Of a stretch of 64,000 nt of DNA, positions 1 to 50,200 are shown piece by piece. The position numbers were made by a program, and so were the translations under genes. The notes under the pieces are model-generated. The model searched no databases. It was not told the origin of the DNA and saw nothing but the letters and a program-made list of their open reading frames with translations. Each line of letters begins with the position of its first letter. Within the stretch, counting starts at the first letter, position 1. The stretch comes from Phylloscopus collybita (taxonomy: Eukaryota > Chordata > Aves > Passeriformes > Phylloscopidae): positions 13,241,501 to 13,305,500 of the forward strand of contig JAJNNQ010000009.1 of the NCBI GenBank assembly GCA_027886175.1, in the 5' to 3' direction.

Positions 1-42
1 TGATATTTCAGGACTGATATTCACCCATCATTCCTGTTTTAG

Positions 43-38106
<38,064 letters not shown>

Positions 38107-38449
38107 TATAGACCAGACAGAATACTGCAAAAAATTTGCTTATACAGGTGTAAATATATGGTTTCTCTCACTGCTGAACTATTCCAAGTATTCTCATTCC
38201 AAATGAGAACATGATTTTTAGTAGCTTTATTTGCCCTAAAACCACTAATTACTGCTAAGGAAGAGACTGACAGCATAAACTTCCAGTACTAACAGGTGAT
38301 CTTTTTCTAGCTCCCTGTGGGACCTCACACTCTTAAAGCATTACACATGCCCACATATAAGTGACAGTGCAGAGTAAAATGTTTCCTTGGTATCCCTGTA
38401 CCTAGTCAGTTTATCTACAGAGGTTCTTCCTCTTCAAAAGACACTTGTA

Positions 38450-38645
38450 AATAAAAAAAATTCCTGTACTTCAGTTCCTGAATTATTAGCTATGAATAAA
38501 TTTCATATACCTAAGAGCCATCATTGAAGACCATACTTCAATTTTTTTAGAGGCTGCTTCATATCATACTCTGTGTTTTGTCTGTATAATGCCAACACCA
38601 TTTAAAGGTGTAAGATATTTTCTTAAAGATGAAGAATTTAATAAA
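38450..38645 (+). terminator. CC2D2A: Candidate CC2D2A polyadenylation signals
   Basis: AATAAA hexamers occur at 38450-38455, 38495-38500 and 38640-38645, between 344 and 534 bases after the stop codon. Any could end the CC2D2A mRNA. None has an unmistakable downstream GT-rich element, so the exact site is not resolved. Confidence 0.5.
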
Positions 38646-38892
38646 TATTTATATCAAACCTTAAGCAGAAGTTCATTCTTTTTATACAAGAATTTGATTA
38701 AATTACTTAGGAGTATGAAATCCTTGTGTGCAAGTAAAAGATTATCAAAAGAATAGTTAACTAAAACCCAAATTCACTTACTAGTATGTAAGTAGTTATG
38801 CTATTAATACTGATATAAACACATATCCTTTTCCTGCTGTTACCTTGCTAATCAGACACTTCAAGTAAAAACAACAGTAGGTTGAGCTTAGG

Positions 38893-39640
38893 AAGAGCAT
38901 TCATCAGGACCCTCCACTTGCCTTTGTTAAGTTTCAGATTGTTCCTTTCTGCCCATCTCTCCAACCTGCCCAGGTCCCTCTGAAGGGCTGCACAGAACTC
39001 AGGGGGATCAGCCCAAAGCTCCTCCCAGTTTTGTGCTGTCAGGGAACTTGCTGAGGAGGCATCTGGACCTTCATCTCAGTCCCTCATGAAGAGATTAAAT
39101 AATAGTGAGCCCAGTACTGAACCTTGGGGAACACCCCTAATGACAGGCCTCCAACTAGACCCTGGGCCACTGATTACAAACCTCTAGGATTTGCTGGTCA
39201 GCCAGGTCCCAAATCAGCTCACTGTCCATTTATGCAATCCACACTTCCTTGAGTTTGCCTGTGAGGATGTTGTGGGAGAGTGGTGAAAGCCTTGCTGAAG
39301 TCTGGGTTGACAGTCCACTGCTCTCCCCTCATCCAGCCAGGAAGTTGTTTCCTCATAGAGGGTAAGTGGGTTGGTCAAACAGTGAATCCATACTGATTAT
39401 TCCTGATCACCTTCCTGTCATCCACGTGAATAGAGATGGCCTCCAGAGGGAGATATTCCATCACCTTTCCAGGGATAGAGGTGATGCTGACTGGCTAGTA
39501 GTTCCTTGGGTCCTCCTTTGAAGATCAGGGTGACATTTGCTTTCTTGCAGTCCTCAGCCACCTCCCTTAATTCTCCATGACCTTTCCAAGATGAACCCGA
39601 GTGTCTCTATAGTGTCTGCCAGCTCTCAGCACTCATGGAC
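38893..39640 (-). repeat. CR1 LINE fragment, reverse orientation, between the two genes
   Basis: Long complement of the CR1 region just upstream of the 3' end. Recognisable segments include CTCCAACCTGCCCAGGTCCC, ACTTGCTGAGGAGGCATCTG, GAGCCCAGTACTGAACCTTG and CTGGTCAGCCAGGTCCCAAA. It lies in the gap between the convergent genes CC2D2A and FBXL5. Confidence 0.9.
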
Positions 39641-40559
39641 TAGCGGAGGCAGAGGTTGCTGCCACAGCTTCCCTCCGTTCTACAGGCCCCACTAGAAAGT
39701 ACACTGTCATCAGGTGATGCTTTGCTGAACACTGATGACATCTCCCAAGTTTACTCCATGGTGTATCTGCAGCTCATTCTGTCCTCAGCTGTGTCTACAC
39801 TCACTAGTGTTTTTCCTACCTTACTCTGAAGTTTAGTGTGACCAGGATGGTGGCAAAACTTGCACTTTATGGTAACCTCCAGCTCTGCCTGCACACTGAC
39901 TGCCAGACATCAAGAATCTTGAAAGCTACTATGTCACCATAACCACTGTTCTAAATAAATACTACTCAAAAGAATTTATAAAATTAGGAAAACAGGTAAA
40001 AATTACTAGCTTGTATTGTCAGTCCTAAAAATTAGGCAGGAGAAAAAAAAACAGCCTTCTATAAAAGCAGACATCTGCCCCTCCTCTGCTCTAGGAGAAA
40101 GCAGCTTGGAACTGTGCCGACCATGAGCAGGTGGCCATTGAAGTTTACAGCTTGGCCTGAGCTACAGTATTCATCCCTCACACAGTGGGCTCTCCTCAGT
40201 ACCACCAACCCCCACACTCATGCACTACTCATCTCTTCCTAGCACAGGTTTCACTCATCACAACAGATTTTCTGCTCCCTGCCAGTCTCTACAGAGAGGG
40301 ATCTTTCCATCAAAGCACAGGGGAAATGGACAGCTGTCTTTCACAGAGTTCAGATTAAAGAAAATTGACTCCCTTGGAAGTTGTTTCAAAAATGCAACTC
40401 AGCACAGTCATGGGAACCATAAAACCAAACCAAAACCCCCATACTGCACAGTTCACAGCTCTGCAACCATGACGACACCCACCACCCACCTGCCCAACCT
40501 CTGCAGCCTTCTGGCATGGCACTTCATACTTTAAAAGCATAGATACTCAACAGCTGCAC

Positions 40560-41131
40560 ACTTTTTTATTGGTGGGAATGTTTTATTTGAGTATGTCTTT
40601 CAAGCCCAAATACAAAACCAAATGCAAAAGGAAGGTGGCAATTTCCCTAATTTTGCAATATAAAGAACAACTTCAGGATGAGAGGAAAGGGGAAGAAACC
40701 AGGCTCCTAAAGATGTATAACTGTTACCCAATTATACAAACAATAAAATTCAAATTTTCTGCAGAGGTTTATATTGTACTTACGGATTCAAAATTATAAA
40801 AAGAAAGTCACCTAACACAAAATATTCGGTAAAGTATACTTAAGTGCCAAAACTGGAATAAAGTGGCATTAAAAAAACTGAAGATTTTCCCATCTTCCCC
40901 AAATTATGTAAAATAAAACCCAACACCCTTCAAGCCGAATGAGGTTGTGAGATTGTTACAACACTGTACAGTACACTCATAATTAAGATTCTGAAGTTGT
41001 GGGCAGGGTCAGGCTAGTATAACAAGTCTCACTCCAAGGATTGTTAACACAAGATGCAAACTGTAAGTAAAGTGCATGAGAGGAAGCCTGCTCAGCTAAA
41101 TGAAGTAGACCGAAAGGTGAGAAGTCAGCGG
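40560..41131 (-). other. FBXL5: FBXL5 3' untranslated region
   Basis: About 570 bases follow the stop on the - strand without recognisable repeats and end near the paired poly(A) signals at 40565-40587. The length is inferred from the signals, not from transcript data. Confidence 0.65.
40565..40587 (-). terminator. FBXL5: FBXL5 polyadenylation signals (paired AATAAA)
   Basis: On the - strand AATAAA occurs at 40587-40582 and again at 40570-40565, followed by a GTGTG-containing stretch. Two canonical signals 17 bases apart make this the most likely 3' end of the FBXL5 mRNA. Confidence 0.7.
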
Positions 41132-41208
41132 TCATTCGCCAGAGCGGCAGCAGGCCCGAAAACCACACTGCAAATTCTGGCATCCACTGGCGGTTTCAGC
41201 ATGAGGAC
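41132..41208 (-). CDS. FBXL5: FBXL5 terminal coding exon 11 (three cluster cysteines)
   Basis: The acceptor is TTTTTGTGCAG. After a split Gly it encodes [20 protein letters not shown] and RSGE, then TGA at 41134-41132. This is the exact human C terminus with one D-to-E change and contains the C676, C686 and C687 equivalents. It is 7.6 kb from exon 10 and has no ORF long enough to be found by length. Confidence 0.97.
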
Positions 41209-44200
41209 CTGCACAAAAACAACAGAAACGTGAAAAGAAGGAAAGGCCACTTATTTAGATTCATAAATCTCATAAACTGGTGATTCAGAAAATGTCTCAT
41301 TTTCCACAACACGCTACACTTCATTCAGCACCGTGAAATCGGAAATGCTGCCAATGCCATCACAGTATAAAAACCTCACTTGTAACAGGTATTTTTCCAG
41401 AGATTTTTGCTCCATAGCTTAGTCCCATGAGGATAACACATCCAAAATTACACAGGAGTACGATGAACAACACTAAATGAGCAACTTTACGCAAGCTGCC
41501 ACAGCTCCAGAACTGAGTGTTTTTGACAATGCATTTTGAATTCCCATTTTCCAAATTCAGATGATGACATCATGGCATTACCAAAGAAACCATAACCAGT
41601 CAGGAAGGTTTTTTTCTCCATGAACCCTTCATGGCTGGCCAGACTCTCACATATTCTTGACTGGAAATTCAAAAACTAAAGAGAGAATCACCTTAGCACC
41701 GCTGCAGTCATCAGAAGCCATAAGGCTAAAAATGAGCCATTCAGAAATATAGAACAAGTTGCAAGCACAGACAGTACAAACCAACACTGTAACTCTACCC
41801 ACCTCCACTTACCTTCACTTACCCCTTCCATTCAAAATGTTAAAGTGACCATGAGATAAGAAATTACTGTATTTATTCAAACAGGTTTTTATTTCTTGCA
41901 GCCATACGCCTGCTTTGAGACCCATTTACACTCAGGCTGGCTGAACCCTGGCACCCAATAGAAATTAACTCAGTGGGTTGCTGAGCCAACTCAAAAAGCT
42001 GGTGAAGACCTAACCAGGACAACACAAATTTTCCCCATTTGTATAAGAAACAAATCAACAGGGTTTTAAGGTGGTTTTAATGTATTTAGAATTTCGAACA
42101 AAATCTTTTCATGAACTAGGGCACCATGCCATATCTGTTTGTTTTTTTTTTTTACTTCCTTCAACAGTAAAGTCGTAATTCAATTAATTTCCAAGAATCT
42201 GGGGTCTTAAAAGCAGCTTCCTACTTCATGCCACATACCAATAAGCAATACTCGATACAGTAAATAATTTAAGATACGTGAGACTGAATAAAACAAACCT
42301 GAAACTATAACACAAGACTACAGTTACAGTATAGTGAACGTTTCACTGGTCAATAAACTCATTTTAAATCTTTTTTTTTTTTTTTCACCTGAACTAAGTT
42401 TTGATCCTCCATGTCACTTACGAGCTAGAGTTTGAAAGCTTCTTCGTAAGTTCTTTAGAAAGGAGACTCGGTGCTTCTGAACAGCTGGTTTAGCAGAGCA
42501 TGTTCTGTGCAGCAGCATTTTCCAAGTCGTAGCTGACCTTCCCCAGCACTGCCACAGCTACGCAGCACAGCCGTGATTCTGAAGCAACTGTCACATTTCT
42601 AGCAAAATGCTTGTTGACAAAACGTACAGAACCACAACAACCCAAAGAAGGGAATTCTCAGAGTACAATTCAGTATCATTTTCCATCCTTTTCTTGCTCA
42701 TTTTGCTATTCCTCATGCTCCTAACTGGAACATACAAACTTCTAGGTCTGACCAATGCTCCATCTAACACTACCTGCACCACTGGCAACAGCAATGGTGT
42801 CTAGGGACATGATATAAGCCTATCATGCACACCTTTTGTGTTTTTCCAGTAACCCTAACTGTTGCATCAGGGACACTGAAGTCCATTTCCTTCAGTATTT
42901 GTTTATGGCTCAGTTGTGCATGCAGGTTTTTAACCTCTTTTTAAACCTTCTTCCACAATTCCCCACAGGATCAAGTTCCAGAAGTTCACTACAATGTGCA
43001 TGTGCTTCAAATTGCCTACCAGCTTCACCCAGTGCCCCTGAGCTCTAATACTGTAAAATCTGGAGAACTACCACTGCACCTTCACCTCATCTACTGCCTT
43101 CCCAGTTCTGTAAACAGTCATGCCCTCTTTCCAGCCATCTCATTCCCAGACTGAAACATCCATCCTTCTGAGTGTTCAGTTCCCTAACATTTTAGAAGGC
43201 CTCTTCTGTATCTTCTGTAACTCCAGTGTATTCTCTCCTCAAGATGGGGAGACCAAACCCGCATGCAGTGCTCCACCTGTGAGTGCCCCAAGGCTTCCAG
43301 GACCAAGCAGAGCACCCTCTATCTTGTTCTCACCACCCTGATGATGGTAACATTGGTGGATTTTTTGGCTGCTGCTGCAAATAGGAAAGATCTCAGAATT
43401 AGCACCAACAGCTCTCTGAAATCATTATCTCCACACTTGCAACTGCCAGTTCTGAATTCACTTTCATGCAATCACAGTTTGATTATTCCCGGCCACCCAG
43501 ACCTTCAACCACACATACAGCTATAGTGAAGCTTCTTAGGTGTCCTTCTGGAAATCATCAGCATCAGTATCATTACCTGAAGACCACACAGCACCACTCA
43601 AAAATGTGGAAATTACTGTGCGCATTTCTTACAGCACAATACAAGGGAAATGCTGAGTAAGACTGATCTCAGCACAGAATTCTTGGGAGGGGAACAGGGA
43701 GAAAGTTGTCAGCTCCCCAATTCCTCTCCTGAACAGTGACCATTAAGCCCTTCCCTTTCTTCCTGTCCTTTAATTAGCTTTCATTTTTCAAATTTAAACC
43801 ACTCTTACAGCAACTTAAGATCTAGAAAACTGGGATACTTCTAAGTAAATTGGACCATCTGTAAAGCTGTATGTTCATCTCCCAGTTTATTAGACCCTGA
43901 CTTACAAATGACATTAAGCACATCACAGTGAAATTTCACCCTTCTTCCCACGCTGCATTTTTTGCCCCATGTCTAATCCTCATACCATCACTAACTTTCC
44001 TCTATAGCCTATAATACAGAATTCTGATAAAATGAAACATTCAGGGTTCAATTACATTTTCTGAAATCTGCCCTCCCCATACTCTTTCTTAGCATATACA
44101 GGCAACTGCCATAATTTGGAGGGTATTTTATGCTCTTATTGTAACAAGGTAGTAAGTAACCTTAATGGTTGTTCTAACAGTAAGGCTATCTGGGTTTGAG

Positions 44201-47200
44201 TTATTTATGGTTTGACATGTCAGCTGATTTCCTCCATCACAAATAATTTACCTCCACTATAAAATCCCAAGTGCTCCTTAGTTTGTTCTTTTTTACATTT
44301 TATACAGACAGCAAAATTCAAATGCCTTTACTTTTGTTTCCCTTAAATAAGGGAAACAAGCCACAGACACTGGGCTCGTTTCCCTTATTTACTACCACTG
44401 ACCTTTGGCTACATCTCTTTGGCTTCATAACCTCTGACTTCCCCAGTGTTTGCTGCTGACCTATTTGGACTAGACTTTGTTTTAGAATTCTCTCTGTTTA
44501 AATTCAAATGGCCTCTTTAATCTTGCCAAAAGAACAGTGTCTTCTGTTTCCTCTGGACTCTGTATATGAGGTCTCCAATTCCTCTCACCTCACTGATGCA
44601 TTAGGTCAAGCAAAATTTCATATTGTCTGTCCAGTGTGATGGTCATTTCAACCTAACAGTGGAGATGAATCACTTCCATAAAATCACAAAATATTCTGGG
44701 TTGGAAGGAACCTTTAAAAGTCATCTAGTTCCAACCCCTTTGCAATAATCAGGCACATCTTCAACTGGATAAGGTTGCTCAGAAATCCTTTACAGCCTGA
44801 CCCCAAATGTGTCCAGGGGTGGGTCTTGCACCACCTTTCTGGGCAACCTGTTCCACTATCTCCCATCTTAATTTGCCCAGTACTGCTTTCAGCACAGGCC
44901 AGTTAGCAATGCACTGTGTATCTATGGAGGGCACTACTCCCTACAGCAATTTCACACACTGCATGCTTTGAGGACCAGCTGATGATTTTGAACAAACTTT
45001 GACAGTTTTGATGGGCAGGTGAAGCAAGCAACCCCTGGCTGTTTGCAGTGTCAGGCTGTGGCTCATGTAACAAAACATCTTGACAGGAATGAGCCAGATA
45101 CCATCACTGCTGGACTTAACAAGGAGCCCAAAATGTCGTCTTTTAAAACAACATGTGATGGAAGTGTGGGGAAGGAACAGCACAGGCAGTGGATCATAAG
45201 GAGAAGCGTATTTCACAAGGGTCCCTCTGATCGTGAAGGCTTAGTAAGTGCCAGCAGTGAAGTGCTAAATTAAATGTATTTTGTGTTCACCTGGGAAAGC
45301 AGAGTTAATCAGATTCTCATCTAACCTGCCACAGTCTACGTTACTGGTTTAGTTACTTCTAAACTGGATTACTGTAATGCTCTTTACATGCACATCTGAT
45401 TACTCAGATGCTTAAGGGACTCAGAATAGAGGTGAGGTCTGTTTACTTGTGGTGAACATATAAACACATTGGATAATGCAGGAGAGGAGCAGAGCTATTT
45501 GACTACTCCATTTTGTTACATGTACTAGTAGAACAAAAATTAGTCAGAATTCCCTAGAATGAAGTTTGGCATTCCACCAAGAATATGTGACAACATGGAC
45601 CAAGACTATCATAAAAGAACCACTCCTGCCAGGGCAACTGGCTGCCACCATCATGTAATATCCTTTCAGAGATTTGTGAGTACATTGGTAATCTGTAGAA
45701 TTTAGACTGAGACCTAACTCTTGGAACACTGTGTTCCCACATAAGTCTGCACACAGTAGTCCATACACCTTAAAAGAACTTGCAACGTCTTGGCTCGACT
45801 GCTGGAAGACAGATCAACTATGGCCAGTAACACTTTAAATGCTGGAAGAATGAATTATAGAATCAAACTTTATTTCATTAATACCCTATTTCTTCAATTA
45901 CAGAGCTTGCAGACTACATAATTAAAAAAATTCTAGAAAGCGAGTCATACTTAAGAGCTGCAGAAATTAGAGAGCCCATTTTTCTAATGCCAAAGCTGAA
46001 AGCACTCCAGGCTTTCAAACAGAGAAATGAGTCAGAGGAATGGACACAGCTGGACAAAACAGCCTCAGGAAAATAAGAACTCAGTGGCAAGATGTAACTC
46101 AAGCATTAAACTCTTCTTGCTGAGTTTGGTGTAGTCCCGAACCAAATTTGCTTTAGACAAATGAAATCAGCCATTAGAAGGGATGTACACTGACAGATTT
46201 GTTTTCAGCTGCAGCTGAGGGTTATCTTACTCCAAGTCTCCAGCACTGTGAAAAACATAGGAGATCCTAAACATTAGTATGCAAACCAAAATCTGAAGTG
46301 AAATTTACAGTAAAAAAACCACAAAATAGATCTGGAAGTGAGTGCAAATTTATGGTTTCTGGTCATAAAACCTGCACCATGTTACTGGTGTGCAACAGCA
46401 GTCAAACTCAAACCCAACTACCTTTCCATAGTCGCTCTTTCTAGTCTTGCTCTACTAAAAAGGTAGAACAGCACCTGCTGAAAATACAAAAATTGCAACC
46501 AGTGTGCCTACTAAACATGTGCATTAAGCCCTCCACAAAGAAATTCCAATGAAGCTGGCTTGTGTGTAAGGGGTCCCATCAGGCTTAGTGTTTGTTTATA
46601 GGAAAAATAAAATCTGAAAATAAGCTGCAGGTAAAAAGTAAAGCCCTTATTCATCAGCAGATGACAAAGTTGTATCTTTATTATTCACAGATGGCTAAAT
46701 TCCATGCTGTTGGCTCCATTTTTTTTCCTGCAAGACCGACAGGTTTTCCAACCTCTGATCTCAGAATACACCTCCTCCCCTGAAAACAATCACTGATAAG
46801 CTGATGGGCAAAGAAAATTATGAAATTATTCTGTACATGCTCACAGATCAGTAAAGTTTGTGCAGCAGTTAGTAACACAATTTGTAAACGTGCAAATAAA
46901 CAGCTTCAGATATGGATTGATTTAAATGAAACAGCTACTGCTTTCCCTAGTTACTTTGGAAACGCCAAATGACACAGAAACAGCTGCTGTAGGAATCCTG
47001 CTGCCCACAGAATGGAAAAAGGTATCAGTTTCACACTGAACAGCCTTAACACAATGAAGTTTGATTGAAAATGCAAGGAACAAAACCCAGACAAAACTAC
47101 AGTGGATTTATAAAGGCTACTTTCTATAAAGCCATAAACTTCTCAGATGACATTATTTCTCAATACATAAAAGAAGTCGGACCATTACAGCCTCACTGTC

Positions 47201-50200
47201 CTGTGCATTTCTCTCTACAGGAGTAACTGTTGATCCAATAGCATGCATGATGCTTTAGAGAACCAAGCAGAGTTTCTAGGCTCACAGATTCCAGCAGGCA
47301 GTAAAAGGAAGGAAATAAACAGGAAGAGGATGAGATAACTTTACAGAATAATTCAAAAATATTCTGTTTAAATTTAAATAATTTCTTGAGGATACTATGA
47401 AACAGCCAAGCTTTAAAGTGGTGGACTCACACACAGATTTGGCATTGTAAACTAACACAAAGACATTATGGTGTATTTTATAGGGACAAGATGAAAAACA
47501 GAAATGCCTGAGGACAAATTATGTCTGATATTACTGACAGTAGTATAAACTGCGGAAAAGTAGCAAGCAATCAGACATAAAAGGAAAAGGCTTCTAACTG
47601 GTCCTTGAAGACGTCTTTAAACTCAACCTAATGAAGGAATATGTCAGTGAAGGATTTTTTAAAAAGAACCTTAAAATTTTCAGGTGGAAATGAAAGACAA
47701 CAGAAAATAGATTTTTAAATGCTGTAGTCTAGATGGAATGCAAGAAGTAACAAAAAGCAAGTGTTCCAAAAGAAAAAAAAGCAGTGTCAAGTGCATGAAG
47801 TGCAAAAATTAGGGAAAAAAAAAAAAGACAATACTTTAATTTCCAATACTATGATGCAATCCAAGTGCATCATCTTGTATCTATTTCAATGGCTTGAATA
47901 CCCAAAATATCTGTACAGATATACTTGCAGTACCAAAGCTCTGGCATCTGGTACCCAGGCTGGGGCTGCATCTCAATGTGATGCAAATTATTGAGCTGGA
48001 CACCATGAACTACCAGGTAATACAATTTTGGTTCACACACAATTAGCTTGTACAGGCCTGTGAACTTGGTTATCATCTTCTTTTTCTCTTGCCTTCTGTT
48101 GCACTTACCTGCTTTAAATTCACACACAGAATACCAGTCACACCATGGTTCCCACCTCTAATGCTAGGAATGCTTACTGGACTTAATAAACTGAATTCTA
48201 GTGTAGTAAACACTGTAAAGACTTGCACCAAGAGCATATGCTATGCCTTTATACAGATCCTTCTCCAGCTTAGATCAATCCCTAAGTTACTGACTCAAGT
48301 AAAACCAGAAAAAAACTGAATTACATTTTCTATAAGGACATGTGATGGTAGAATCAAAAATATCCTATACCAAAACTAGTGCAATATGGGAGGTCTGCAT
48401 GGCAAAACACAAAACACAGGTCACTGGTTTCCTAAAAATGCCTGCTTTGGTATCAACCTAATGAAGCCTCTGTCTGAGGTTATGACCCTACAGAAAACAT
48501 ACAACTGCATAGTTTAGAGTGGAGATATGGACAGGGCAAGTGTGTAATAGCAGCTGTATAGAGACTTACTTTCTACCCCTATTAGTTATGCTAAACCAAG
48601 TTAAGAGATACAGGCACTAAAAATGCTTCTCTAAGTAATACAGAACTGTACTAGTGTCACAAAAGAAAAAAAAAAAAGTGAGGTTAACCTGACTTAACAG
48701 TCATAATTTTGTAATTAATCTGTGAAACTCAGACACAAGACATTCAAAAAAAGGCGAGGTTTTGGTGGTTCCTTTTCTTTTAAGAAGTCCCTACACCAAG
48801 CATCACTCCCCAGAAAAGCATCACATCTTCCTAGAAAGACATTACCGTTAATGTTGTCACAGTAGTAAAAGTGTTCATCTTTTAGAGAGGGGCATGCAGA
48901 AACTAACTCCTGCAGGCCTGCACCAGTTACAGTGAGACACCCCGAGAGGTTCAGGTGTTCCAAATGCGGCAGTCCTCCTCCCAGAGTCAATGCCCTGTGG
49001 ACACACAGAAAAGATGTGTTAAGAGCACGCACAGCGTGGGGGGCATTGTCACACGCTGACAAGTGCCCCACACGTCACCCCATCACAGACCTACTGCACC
49101 TCTGACAACAGGCACACCTCTAATGAACCACAGAGTTTTAAACCTGGCACTTCTATACTCTTTTTTAAAGGGGGGCCACCCCTGAAGCCACTCAACAGAC
49201 CTGAAAAATTAACGGATTTCTACATAAGCTAACAGCTCCTGTAGACAGACTTCAGTGGGAAACACTTTTTTAATGGATGACACCAGAGATGACCAACTAT
49301 TTCAAAGAACTACAAAGCCATTCTTCTTAAAAAAACCAATTTTTAAAAGCTGATTTTTGTCAGCTCTTCCAAAGTGATGTATACTCCTCATCTCATGCTA
49401 AAACATGACACTCCCAATTTTGGTGCGTTATGCTTCCCAAAGCTTGACCCTTTTTTTTGTTAAACTTATTTTGGAATCCAAATCTGTGTTTTCCTAAGAC
49501 TGACAGCAGAGCTTCTCTCTACCAACACACCATCTTATTGTTCAAATGTAATTCTCTAGCTTTCCTCTGAGTGCAAGAGAATTTGGCTGCTGATGCAACA
49601 GGCACATGGATGTTCCACACCTGAGCAATTACTCCATGTGACCCTGCTCTCTCCTGTGAGCTCACACAGCAGCCAGCCCAAGATCAAGCAGACACAAGCT
49701 CACTCACCAGAAAAAAAACCCACCAAACTGCAGATTCAAGCCAGGACACAAAACTGAAGATGCCTTCAGTGCATCGCTGTACAAGTTTCTCCTGTAAGCA
49801 GGCAATAGTAGAACTGCTGGCCACAAAACCAGCTATCAGGTAACAACTTACAGGGAAATAAACGGACTGGCACATGTTTGTATCAGGGGGTTTCACTCTT
49901 TCCTCCAAGTATTCTTGGGACTACAAGAAGCACTTGTTGCAACACACTCCCAGCTCCTAAATATTTTTACCCAAAAAACACCAGTGGGAAACCACCACTG
50001 CAATTAAACCCCTGCCGTGACTCAGTGACCAAATCTGCCTTTGCTCCCACATTTCTGAGTCATGAAAAACCAGACCAGACCATAAATACACACAGCACAA
50101 CCTAATTAGCATGTAACAAAGTTTGTCAGGACAAGTCCACTGCAACACTCCAAGAGAAACAAGCTCCAACAAAAAGCCCAGATATCTAAAGCATATCCTG

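Larger units (their letters stand above)
38107..40559. other. Gap between convergent genes CC2D2A and FBXL5
   Basis: It holds the CC2D2A 3' UTR (to about 38470-38660) and a reverse CR1 at 38893-39640. About 900 bases of unidentified sequence follow up to the FBXL5 poly(A) region, with no ORF that looks coding and no promoter-like CpG cluster. Confidence 0.7.
41209..48845. other. FBXL5 last intron (7.6 kb)
   Basis: It contains the ancient LINE remnant, one CR1 fragment, the hairpin at 44344-44391, T runs at 42142-42153 and 42371-42385, and paired - strand AATAAA motifs at about 41872-41891. I see no nested gene; the ORFs here lack homology I recognise. Confidence 0.65.

Noticed and set aside
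42591..42804. Hydrophobic open frames on both strands suggesting a small membrane protein
   Set aside because: The two frames mirror each other over low-complexity pyrimidine-rich sequence and show no family match or gene context.
45019..45273. 84-residue open frame in the FBXL5 last intron
   Set aside because: No family is recognised, there is no splice or promoter context, and the length is compatible with chance in this relatively GC-rich interval.
48715..49071. 118-residue open frame read as a short leucine-rich protein
   Set aside because: It is FBXL5 exon 10 plus intron sequence on both sides; upstream residues are intronic and downstream residues follow a good GT donor.
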